From a virus, in IMG/VR virus record IMGVR_UViG_3300047445_000050, positions 1 through 23,353 of that record: 23,353 nt of DNA. One strand, given 5' to 3'. The position numbers were made by a program, and so were the translations under genes. Of this stretch, positions 1 to 7,185 are shown one piece after another (positions within the stretch are counted from its first letter, which is position 1; every line of letters begins with the position of its first letter). Under the pieces are notes generated by a model. That model had not been told where the DNA came from. It worked only from the letters and a program-made list of their open reading frames with translations, and ran no database searches.

Positions 1-28
1 CGAAGTAGGCCTTGATTTTAGCGATCAT
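1..28 (-). CDS. Start of a further lysis-region gene, cut by the window edge
   Basis: On the minus strand an ATG at 28-26 overlaps the TGA stop of the endolysin gene (25-27) as ATGA. The nine visible codons read MIAKIKAYF and run off the left edge. The tight stop-start overlap is the same coupling used through the rest of this operon, so a real gene is likely. Its place directly after an endolysin makes a holin or spanin-type membrane protein plausible, but nine residues cannot decide this. Confidence 0.5.
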
Positions 29-735
29 TTCTTGAAGATCCTCAGAATGGCCGCGATCAGTGTTGCAACGAACGCGCCGAGCGAGCCGGGCGACGGGTTC
101 GTGATGGATGGAGGAGCTGGCTTGGCGGGCGCGTTCGGGACTGGCGTGATCTTCGTGCCCGTGAACGTGATGGTCGGATCAAGCGCCATCAGCGCCATCA
201 GCATGGCTGCGCAGCCCATCTGTTTATCGACCACGTTCTCAATCGGCCCATGATCAACGACCACCTTCCCGCCTGGTCCGGTCGGAGGGTCATAGATCGA
301 GGTGCCCGAGAACACGTAAGGCGACGGCCTCCCGGAGTTGAAATACCGCAAGCCATTGTACGCCTCAAAGGCCGCCAGAGCCCCGCCAATGCTCCAGTCC
401 TTGTTGCGGGCGGAGTAAGGCTGGCAGTTTTTCAATGCATCCACGGCGCCCGCTTCCCATGTGGTGAACGGTCCACGGCCGGCGGGAACATGAACCGAAA
501 CCCTATCCAGAGGGTCGCCCTGCCCGAGCTGTGTGTTCCAGTTCTGGGAGGCTTCTCGCTCGTGCACACAAGCAACGAACCACCAGGGCACGCCTGTAAG
601 TTTTTCTACGGCCTTGTACCGTGTCTTGGCCCTAAAGAGCCTAGCGGCGGTCATGCCGGCCTCGGTTTTCCGAGTCAGCTTGGCTTGTGCCCAGCGCTTC
701 GCGTTCGCCGCAGACATGGCGTTGAGGTCTAACAT
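25..735 (-). CDS. Endolysin (lysozyme-like) with C-terminal hydrophobic anchor
   Basis: A 236 aa peptidoglycan-degrading enzyme that would open the host wall at the end of infection. The catalytic-type domain spans about residues 45-185. Visible marks are GVPWWFVACVHERE (48-61), with E59/E61 as candidate catalytic acids, then GDPL (73-76), SVHVPAGRGPF (80-90), a WEAGAVDAL stretch (93-101), EAYNG (124-128) and SPYVFSG (138-144). This order fits a phage and cyanobacterial lysozyme-like family known to me by its HxxE...GDPL...VPAGR...EAYNG pattern. A proline-rich linker (about 198-217) leads to a hydrophobic segment (about 218-233) ending in KK, so the enzyme may be membrane-tethered. The first ATG (735) has little upstream ribosome-binding signal. 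An internal ATG at 654 (residue 28) follows GAGG with better spacing and would keep the whole domain, so the start is uncertain. Function is fairly sure; the exact bond cleaved is not. Confidence 0.8.
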   Translation of the reverse strand: MLDLNAMSAANAKRWAQAKLTRKTEAGMTAARLFRAKTRYKAVEKLTGVPWWFVACVHEREASQNWNTQLGQGDPLDRVSVHVPAGRGPFTTWEAGAVDALKNCQPYSARNKDWSIGGALAAFEAYNGLRYFNSGRPSPYVFSGTSIYDPPTGPGGKVVVDHGPIENVVDKQMGCAAMLMALMALDPTITFTGTKITPVPNAPAKPAPPSITNPSPGSLGAFVATLIAAILRIFKK

Positions 736-807
736 GGGTTGCTCGGATGGGTTGTGGCTGCTAGATTCGGAATCTTGCAGTTCAAGGGGCGTGTTTTGGG
801 GAAAGAA

Positions 808-1029
808 GTGAATAGGCTACAAGTGATCCGCGCTTACGCGCTGACCGCAGGGTTCGCGTTCGTCATAGGGTTCGGTATCGGTCATGACATCGGAAAGAAC
901 GCATACAAGCAGGCTCCGATGGCCAGCCGGATACGCAAGATCGCTGGCTCCCCTGATGACCTGAGCAAGTGCAATCCAGCCCACGTTGTTGGAGCAAGTT
1001 ACTGCTTTGACTGGTACGAGGCCTTTTGA
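808..1029 (+). CDS. Small single-span membrane protein on the opposite strand
   Basis: This is the only plausible plus-strand gene. A GTG at 808 preceded by GGGGAAAGAA gives 73 aa; the open frame continues upstream to an ATG at 739, but that start lacks a ribosome-binding site. The protein has a short basic start (VNRLQVIR), one hydrophobic segment rich in Gly (about residues 8-26, containing GFAFVIGFGIG), a basic stretch and two cysteines near the end. It converges with the tailspike gene; the two stop codons lie 3 bases apart (1029 and 1033). It fills the one sizeable gap between tailspike and endolysin, where no minus-strand frame looks like a protein. Its site next to the endolysin allows a lysis role (holin or spanin-like), but no family is recognised and no clear promoter is seen. 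Confidence 0.5.
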   Translation: MNRLQVIRAYALTAGFAFVIGFGIGHDIGKNAYKQAPMASRIRKIAGSPDDLSKCNPAHVVGASYCFDWYEAF

Positions 1030-1032
1030 CGA

Positions 1033-2772
1033 TCAGCATCCGCCGTAGGTATTTGCCAGCGCAGTGCTGAAATGCGTTCCGCCTCCATTCCATGAATTGG
1101 GCGCTATACAACTCAGTGTTGTAACAGAGGTTACGAGTGTTCGTGCAGTTGATGTGTTCAAATAGTTGTCGCCAAAATTTCCACCCGTCACGTTGTTGTA
1201 GCGCACCGGAGTAGCCGTGGTGCTGACACCTGCATTGACGACGTTGTGCAAGAACGTAGGCATGGCGATTGTACCGCTGCCGCCATTGAAGTTGACCAGC
1301 GCATTCGCGGAGCAGCTTGATGCGTTAACGACTTCCTCGAAATAGTTGCTATTTACAACAGGCTTGGTGCCACTTTCGATAGTCGTACAGCCAGCCTGCG
1401 TGACATTGTTGTAGGAGAAGTTGAATCCTGCGGCGCCTGCCACGAATTCGAATAGACTACCGAAGGTCGAGGCTCCGTAGAGGAAGTTGTTCTGAATGCG
1501 GAAGCTGTCAGAAACGTTTGCGAGATGGATGCCTCCATAGACCTTATTGAAGGTGATATTGCCGCCTTGAGAAGGCGATGACGTCCCATTGCCGACGTAG
1601 ATTGAATGATCGTTGCCGCTTTCTCCGATGAAAACGTTTGTGATGTTGAATTGGACGAAATTCGCGGCAGCGCTATCGGACAACACCAGACCACGCTTCC
1701 CATACCGCTTGTACATGATGAATGTCGGCGGGATGAATGCGGGCGCCATGCCAATGCTGAAGCCACTCCAGCTAATATTCGTCCAATCGTAGCCGCCCGT
1801 ACCGTCCACGAAGAGGTTATCGACAGTTGACGGGATGTCAGGGAACGTCATCAAGTTGGAGAAATGACCGTCACCGCGAATGGTGAAGGGCTTGTTCTGG
1901 AGCAGGGAATACGTATTCGCGCCCTGCTGGCGGATCACGCAGCCAGTGTGCGAACCTGGAATATAGAGCGTTCCCCCGAACGGTACACCAGTCATCGCCG
2001 CCTGAATTGCCGTGGTGTCATCGGTGCCATAGACGAACGGAGCCGTGTTCGTTGCCGCGACCGTGCTCAGAGTCGTTGATGCATTCGTAGCAAGCGTGAC
2101 CTGTGTAGCGCTGACGAAAGCGAGGATTGTGGTAGAGAGACCAGCACCCGCAGCACCCGCACCGGGGACATAGATCCTCTTACCAACGTCAGCCGAGGTA
2201 AAGGTAGAGCCCGACGACGTCAGATTCGGCGTTCCTGACGTGATCGAAAGATTGGTCGAAGGCTGATCGAAATTTTGATTGGACTGGAAAATTCCGTCGC
2301 ACTTCGCTCCGTACCAATAGATACTGGTATAGCCCAGCGCCTTGGTGCAGACAGACGGCACGAGCGAACACAGCGCATTGAGCGAGGTCGCGACGAAATT
2401 CCCGTTAGACCCATTCGAGGCCAGCAGATCTCCGGCGTTGTTCGTCGAGTTGTCGGCGCCCATGCCGCCGCGCGCCGTAGCAAGAAAGCCAGAAGTGATG
2501 TTGGCCGCATTGGTCGTATCCGTTGAGCACGACGCAGCCGCATTCGATAGCGCACTGCATGGCGCCGTTTGGAACGAAGGGTCCGCAGCCGCCCCGTTGC
2601 TGCGCATGAATTGACCGGACGCGCCCGGCGCAGCGCTGCCAAAACCGCTAACGCCAGCGCCCTTCCCGACCGGGACGGCATGATTTGAAACCGTTCCAGT
2701 GTTCTGAGCTTCAGCACTGGAGGCAATAAAAAAGGCCGCCGAAGCGACCAGAAAGTAACACCAGCATTTCAT
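1033..2772 (-). CDS. Beta-helix tailspike-like protein with a Sec signal peptide
   Basis: A 579 aa protein read from ATG 2772; the open frame extends to 2928, but that part overlaps the preceding gene and looks like read-through. Residues 1-22 form a signal peptide: MKCWCYF, a hydrophobic core (about 7-17) and an SSAEA|QN signal-peptidase I site. Residues 23-70 carry tail-fibre-like sequence (GSAAPGASGQFMRSNG, then AAADPSF). A pectate-lyase-type beta-helix follows: GAKCDG (about 155-160), an inserted module with FTSADVGKRIYVPGAG, then DDTTAIQAAM and GGTLYIPG, then short Asn-rich strands typical of a right-handed helix. The mature chain has ten cysteines, several closely spaced (CSALSNAAASC, CSLVPSVC). 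The family binds or cleaves surface polysaccharide at the virion tip, like P22 gp9. Export of a virion part would be odd; it could instead be a secreted depolymerase. A GGAG lies 12 bases before the ATG, longer than usual. Confidence 0.8.
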   Translation of the reverse strand: MKCWCYFLVASAAFFIASSAEAQNTGTVSNHAVPVGKGAGVSGFGSAAPGASGQFMRSNGAAADPSFQTAPCSALSNAAASCSTDTTNAANITSGFLATARGGMGADNSTNNAGDLLASNGSNGNFVATSLNALCSLVPSVCTKALGYTSIYWYGAKCDGIFQSNQNFDQPSTNLSITSGTPNLTSSGSTFTSADVGKRIYVPGAGAAGAGLSTTILAFVSATQVTLATNASTTLSTVAATNTAPFVYGTDDTTAIQAAMTGVPFGGTLYIPGSHTGCVIRQQGANTYSLLQNKPFTIRGDGHFSNLMTFPDIPSTVDNLFVDGTGGYDWTNISWSGFSIGMAPAFIPPTFIMYKRYGKRGLVLSDSAAANFVQFNITNVFIGESGNDHSIYVGNGTSSPSQGGNITFNKVYGGIHLANVSDSFRIQNNFLYGASTFGSLFEFVAGAAGFNFSYNNVTQAGCTTIESGTKPVVNSNYFEEVVNASSCSANALVNFNGGSGTIAMPTFLHNVVNAGVSTTATPVRYNNVTGGNFGDNYLNTSTARTLVTSVTTLSCIAPNSWNGGGTHFSTALANTYGGC

Positions 2773-2815
2773 AATCGTTAGTCTCTCCACGACGTTCTGG
2801 GTATTTCCATGAGAC

Positions 2816-4237
2816 TTATCCGCGCCAGCTTGCTGAGAGCAGCATTTGAGATTCCGTTCCGAAAAACGTCTGGCCTGAGCCAATCGTGCCCGCCGTCGCT
2901 TCAAGCGCAGTGACAACGTTGACCCCAAGAGATGGGGGCGCCGTGTAATTCGATTGGGTCGTCATGAACAGCTCAAACAGAGATGACGCGCCGGTAAAGA
3001 CGAACTGAGCACTACCCTGCTGTCCAGATGACGTAGTGGTTGAATTCCAACCGATGGCGTTGAAGTTGCCGGCATTGAAAGACGCCGCCGTACCGTTCAC
3101 CACCGTTTGCCTTTGGGAGAATGACGTGGTGTAGGACTCTTCCGGCAGCCCAGAGAAAACGGTGATGCTATTTGCTGTGTTGTTATTGGACGGATGAAGG
3201 CTAGTCGAGACGGGCGTCCAAGACCCAGTCGAGTCACCAGCCTTCACGATAATATTTTGCCTGTTGTAGGCATTCCAGACGCCCCACTTCCGCGACTGAC
3301 CATATGAACGATAGCAACTCACCTGTCCTGCTGCGGAATCGATGAATATTGATCCAAGATAAGTCCCCTGGTTGGCTTGGATTGAATAGGTGTTCGAACT
3401 ATTCTTGCCAGACATAGACACGGCGTTGACCCACACACCATTGAGGCGAGTCAATTGGGTCGTACCAGCTCCAGATCCACGGGCGCCACTTCCGGCAGTC
3501 GAGGTCGTCCATGCTGGTCCGACAACCAGAGTGGTGACACCTGAATTGTTGAAGACAAAGACATCGTATATCGAGTTCGCCGTCTGAGACGCTGTGAGCG
3601 TTAAGGTGAGTTCGGAAAAAACGGTCGGGGAGAAGGAACTACCGTTATAAATGGGCACAAGATTCCCGACGTAGGGCGTGTAAAACACGCTCGATGAGCC
3701 AATGACATCGCCCGGGATGACCGGAGTTTGGCTCGTGAGAGTAAGGTATCCTTGCGGGGGGGGCACGACCGCCGCTGCGGTTGACGCATTTACGGCAGTC
3801 CACACGGCGGTTGAAGCAGTTCCCGTGGTCGTACATACGTACAGGATATTGTTGGTCGTATCCCAGTAGGTGTCCGCGCCAATGCCCGGAGAGCCCGCCG
3901 CGCCAGCCGTATTGCCATTCGGGCTCCCTGCCCCCGAAGACAACTTGGCACGAGTCGAAAAGTCCGAGGAATAGACCGGATCATCCGTCCAGATGACGTT
4001 GCTGTTAACGTCCGAAAGGACTACCTTATAAGCCAGATTTTGCAGAAAGATGTTGCCGGCCCGACCGGCGGAATCCAATACCACCGGATTGGTATTGGCG
4101 ATCGTAAGGGCCGAGTCCGAATAGGTCGCGAGCGGTGTTGAAGTGCCGGAAGCGTAGAACGCCAGAGAGCCGCCAGCATACGGAGCGCCTGTGGCATCTG
4201 CGAACTGCTGGTTAGGGGAGTAGAAGCGATTGGCCAT
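2816..4237 (-). CDS. Tail fibre / receptor-binding protein
   Basis: A 473 aa protein whose start is ATG 4237, six bases after GGGAG; the open frame runs four codons further to TTG 4249, which would lie in the terminator T-tract. Residues 1-90 are a common particle-binding N-terminal module of phage fibres: NRFYSPNQQF, GGSLAFYASGTSTPLATYSD, NPVVLDSAGRA and YKVVLSD...VIWTDDPV. Residues about 95-160 are a Gly/Ser/Ala-rich linker with a small beta module (ADTYWDTTNNILYVCTT). The remainder (about 165-473) is Ser/Thr/Asn-rich beta sequence I cannot assign; it is presumably the receptor-binding part. A run of eight C (minus strand) encodes PPP at residues 159-161, exactly at the junction between anchor and receptor parts. 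The gene sits after the ejection genes and before the tailspike, in the usual receptor-binding region. Confidence 0.8.
   Translation of the reverse strand: MANRFYSPNQQFADATGAPYAGGSLAFYASGTSTPLATYSDSALTIANTNPVVLDSAGRAGNIFLQNLAYKVVLSDVNSNVIWTDDPVYSSDFSTRAKLSSGAGSPNGNTAGAAGSPGIGADTYWDTTNNILYVCTTTGTASTAVWTAVNASTAAAVVPPPQGYLTLTSQTPVIPGDVIGSSSVFYTPYVGNLVPIYNGSSFSPTVFSELTLTLTASQTANSIYDVFVFNNSGVTTLVVGPAWTTSTAGSGARGSGAGTTQLTRLNGVWVNAVSMSGKNSSNTYSIQANQGTYLGSIFIDSAAGQVSCYRSYGQSRKWGVWNAYNRQNIIVKAGDSTGSWTPVSTSLHPSNNNTANSITVFSGLPEESYTTSFSQRQTVVNGTAASFNAGNFNAIGWNSTTTSSGQQGSAQFVFTGASSLFELFMTTQSNYTAPPSLGVNVVTALEATAGTIGSGQTFFGTESQMLLSASWRG
3756..3763 (-). repeat. C8 homopolymer inside the tail-fibre gene
   Basis: Eight consecutive C on the minus strand (G on the plus) encode three prolines at the anchor-receptor junction of the 473 aa fibre. 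Adding one base would move translation into a frame that stops at 3645; losing one would stop at 3601. It is the longest single-base run I noticed in the window. Confidence 0.9.
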
Positions 4238-4247
4238 TACGGCTCCC

Positions 4248-4271
4248 AAAGAAAAAGGCGCCCGAGGCGCC
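4248..4271 (-). terminator. Intrinsic terminator after the ejection-protein genes
   Basis: On the minus strand GGCGCC-TCG-GGCGCC forms a 6 bp GC stem, followed at once by TTTTTCTTT. It lies between the stop of the 963 aa gene (4294) and the fibre gene. The T-tract runs directly into the GGGAG ribosome-binding site of the fibre, so there is no room for a separate promoter; fibre transcription must come from read-through, antitermination or RNA processing. Confidence 0.85.
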
Positions 4272-4293
4272 CTGCTGGTCTATTTTCAGAGTT

Positions 4294-7185
4294 TTACTTT
4301 TGATCTTTTGGACTAGCCCCAATCACGGGGCCTGACACTGCAATCCGTTTGGCGGTTTGCGCGATCCTAATTGCTGCTCCGGTATCAGGCTTGACCGGAA
4401 CTTTCTGCAACAGTGCGCGGGCCAACTCTGGATTAAGCATGGCCTCCTTTACGAGATCGTCAACATTTGCGAGCCCCGCATCGCGTAGCGCCGAGGCAAC
4501 GCGTTTGCCGAGCCAGCCAGCTATTCCACCACCAGCTCCAGCGATTGCATGTCCGGCCGCTGCCGCAGCAGCCTCACCAGCGATTCTGTTGAGAATTGTC
4601 CCATCTTCAGCGGCGCGATGTGCTGTATCCTGTGCCGTGTTCGATCCGCCAGGAAGCTTCGTCGCGTTGACACTCCGGTTAGCTCGTTGAAGATCTTGCG
4701 AGACAGCGCGAAGAACGCCGATTTCCTCCGGAGTGAATACCTTTGCCAACACATCGGCCTTAGTACGCATGAACGTCTGGAAGGCATCAGCCTTTATCTG
4801 GCTTGCGCCTGTCGTTGCCGCTTCCGTGTTTGATAAAAACTGCGATTGAATGTGGTCAACAACTGCGCGACGGAGACCGGCTTCAGCCGCTTTGTTACCT
4901 CTGGCTGCCGTCGCCAATTGCTGCATTCGCGCGGCTCCGTCCCGGCTATTCAAAATGGTGCCGACCTGCCGAACAACGTCACCACTTTCCGTTCCCATAA
5001 CGCTGGCGACTGCGGATCTATCGAAGTTTGCAAGCTGCTCCTTCCGCGTCGCTGCGGCTTGAGCAACGGCCTCTTCTGCTCGTCCGGGATTGGCAAGACG
5101 GCTACGGACGGCCGGCGGCAATTCAGCTAGCGCAGCGTCATGTTGCTTGGCCCACGCGAGAGCCTTTGCCGTGTCAATCGAACCATCCGGCCTCATTGCT
5201 GCGCGGCGCAGGGAGAAGGCTGCATAGTCCGCAATGACCGGGATGGCTTGGTCATGTCCAACAGAATTGATGTAGTGACGAACATCCTCACCGCCATTAG
5301 CGCCAGGATGAAAGACCTTCGACGGAACTAGAGAGCTCGGAGTTCGATAGTCTCCGGCTCGAGCGCCCGGTTTAAGAACATTGCCGGTTGCACCTTCGTC
5401 AAAGGTGGTCGCTCTGGCTTGCGTGGCAGTGGACGCATCTCTTAGTCTTTGGGCGGCCTCTGCATCGAGAGGAACGCTCTGTACTCCTTGATCGCCCGGA
5501 GCCAATCCAGGCGCCCCTCCCGCTTCGCCGTTTGCTCGAACATTGCCAGAAACGGAAGACGGTCTGCCGGGGCTAGCGGCTCCAGCTCCCGCTCTATTGT
5601 TTGCTTGTTCGCTGTTTCGTCGCGCAAGGAACTCATCCCTCTGCGCCGCTAGGCGCCCAGCCATCGTGTCTTCGGCGGACATTTCGCCTCGACGAACGGC
5701 ATTTTGCTCTACCCTGGCCTGATTTTCAACGGCCCGATCAATAGTCCGCTCAAGAGCCTGCCGCAATTGGACAAGTCGCGCATAGGTAGGGGTGCGACCG
5801 GAATTGCGCAACTCCTCTGACATGGCTGCCGAGATGCGCCCTCGAAGGTCTCTCACCTCCCGAAATGGGGTGCGCTCATCATAGGTACCGGCAACATCAA
5901 AAATCTCCCTTTCTTCGCCGCTCATAGGGCGAGCTGAGCGGGATAGCTGACCTTCGATATTTCGAGCCGAATTGGCGATCGGGGTGGCCGGCATGACAAG
6001 ATTACCATGGGGGTCTACGGCATCCCAAAGCTGGCGTTCGGCCTGCTTGGCGGCATCTCTGGCTTCTTGGGCGGGCTCGCGCATAGCGGCCCCGTATCCC
6101 TCTGCCGTTCCATTGCCTCCCATAGCCGCCGTGGCTTGATTCCGCTGCCGGGTAGCATCGTTGACCGCCGTCTCCGTGACCCTATCCAGCGAGTCCCGCA
6201 AGCCCCGGAAATGGGCAGATACGTCGGCTGGCGATCCGGCCGCTTGCGTGCCCTGGATGGCGCTGCGGCGAGCCGCATTCTGTTCGGCCGCCCTTTGCAG
6301 AAAATCGTCAGGATTATTGGTCCTAACCTGCCGTTCAAGTTGGCCGAGACCCATATCGCCAGTTTGCTGAAAGGTCGTCGGTTTTGACCCCGGAACCAAT
6401 TCATGGGGACCGTTTTCGAGGCTATCTCGCACTGCATGAACATCGCTAGCTGCGCTGGCTATGCGCTGACCCGCAAGCGATTCCTGCCCTGCCTTCGTGA
6501 AGGGCCTCGCAAAATCCTTGACGGCATTGACGGCATATTTACCGCCCTCATAAACAACGCGGGCGCCCAGCGGCACGAGACCACCCACAGCCCCGCCCAC
6601 GATGCGGGCGCCAGTCTTGTAGCCGTCCGGTGCTAGTTCTCCAGCCGTTTCAGCCGTCCCGCCCTGAATGGCACCCGTGATCGCCTGCGCCGCTGGGTGA
6701 CTACCGAATAACCCCTCCATGACCGAGAATACTTTGGGGGCAGCACTCCCGATCAAAGACTTGGCGCCACCCACCAAGCCGCCACCGGCCACCATCCCGC
6801 CAGCGCCCTCACCGGCTCCGCGCACAATGCGCTCAACGGGTTGGTTGGCCTCAACGGTGTCGGCGGTATCAATCCCAAGCGCGTCCATGCCGTGCCTGAT
6901 GCTTTCGGATCCGCCGATGGGCTGAACATTGTCAGCAAGTACTTTGCGACCGGCAAGATAGTTGACGCCGCCGGCCGCCTGGTTGACGAATCCCCCGACA
7001 AGATCGGCCGGATAACCCAGAGTTTTGGCTATGCCCTCGTTTAGGCCGGCAGTCGTATTGTGACCGACAGAACTGATAGTGGCAGCTTTGGAAACCTGAT
7101 CGAACTGATCAAACGGATTCGCGTCCGTTGACCCGCTCTTAGACTGCGGCCCATCAAATTGGTCGAAGGGATTGGCTTGCGCCAT
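4294..7185 (-). CDS. Large internal virion / DNA-ejection protein (gp16 position)
   Basis: A 963 aa protein, the largest in the window. Its ATG overlaps the stop of the 452 aa gene as TGATG. The N-terminus carries NPFDQFD twice (residues 5-11 and 23-29), a motif I recognise from the N-termini of phage internal virion proteins. Next come Gly/Ala-rich, possibly membrane-active segments (about 120-150), a long helical, Ala/Arg/Gln/Glu-rich middle, a low-complexity linker (around 520-560), and near the C-terminus another Ala/Gly stretch (GEAAAAAAGHAIAGAGGG) and DDLVKEAMLNPELARALLQK. I see no transglycosylase or lysozyme motif. The order 249-452-963 matches P22 gp7 (229), gp20 (471) and gp16 (609), the proteins that leave the capsid to form the DNA channel. 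The assignment rests on order, size and composition rather than on sequence identity. An intrinsic terminator follows. Confidence 0.7.
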   Translation of the reverse strand: MAQANPFDQFDGPQSKSGSTDANPFDQFDQVSKAATISSVGHNTTAGLNEGIAKTLGYPADLVGGFVNQAAGGVNYLAGRKVLADNVQPIGGSESIRHGMDALGIDTADTVEANQPVERIVRGAGEGAGGMVAGGGLVGGAKSLIGSAAPKVFSVMEGLFGSHPAAQAITGAIQGGTAETAGELAPDGYKTGARIVGGAVGGLVPLGARVVYEGGKYAVNAVKDFARPFTKAGQESLAGQRIASAASDVHAVRDSLENGPHELVPGSKPTTFQQTGDMGLGQLERQVRTNNPDDFLQRAAEQNAARRSAIQGTQAAGSPADVSAHFRGLRDSLDRVTETAVNDATRQRNQATAAMGGNGTAEGYGAAMREPAQEARDAAKQAERQLWDAVDPHGNLVMPATPIANSARNIEGQLSRSARPMSGEEREIFDVAGTYDERTPFREVRDLRGRISAAMSEELRNSGRTPTYARLVQLRQALERTIDRAVENQARVEQNAVRRGEMSAEDTMAGRLAAQRDEFLARRNSEQANNRAGAGAASPGRPSSVSGNVRANGEAGGAPGLAPGDQGVQSVPLDAEAAQRLRDASTATQARATTFDEGATGNVLKPGARAGDYRTPSSLVPSKVFHPGANGGEDVRHYINSVGHDQAIPVIADYAAFSLRRAAMRPDGSIDTAKALAWAKQHDAALAELPPAVRSRLANPGRAEEAVAQAAATRKEQLANFDRSAVASVMGTESGDVVRQVGTILNSRDGAARMQQLATAARGNKAAEAGLRRAVVDHIQSQFLSNTEAATTGASQIKADAFQTFMRTKADVLAKVFTPEEIGVLRAVSQDLQRANRSVNATKLPGGSNTAQDTAHRAAEDGTILNRIAGEAAAAAAGHAIAGAGGGIAGWLGKRVASALRDAGLANVDDLVKEAMLNPELARALLQKVPVKPDTGAAIRIAQTAKRIAVSGPVIGASPKDQK

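Noticed and set aside
863-1111. An 82-codon minus-strand frame bridging the tailspike end
   Set aside because: It overlaps the tailspike 3' end out of frame, has no ribosome-binding site and a Cys/Arg/Ser-rich composition typical of a shadow.
2773-2928. N-terminal extension of the tailspike gene
   Set aside because: The 52 extra codons overlap the fibre gene and would bury the signal peptide; the sequence is basic and not protein-like.
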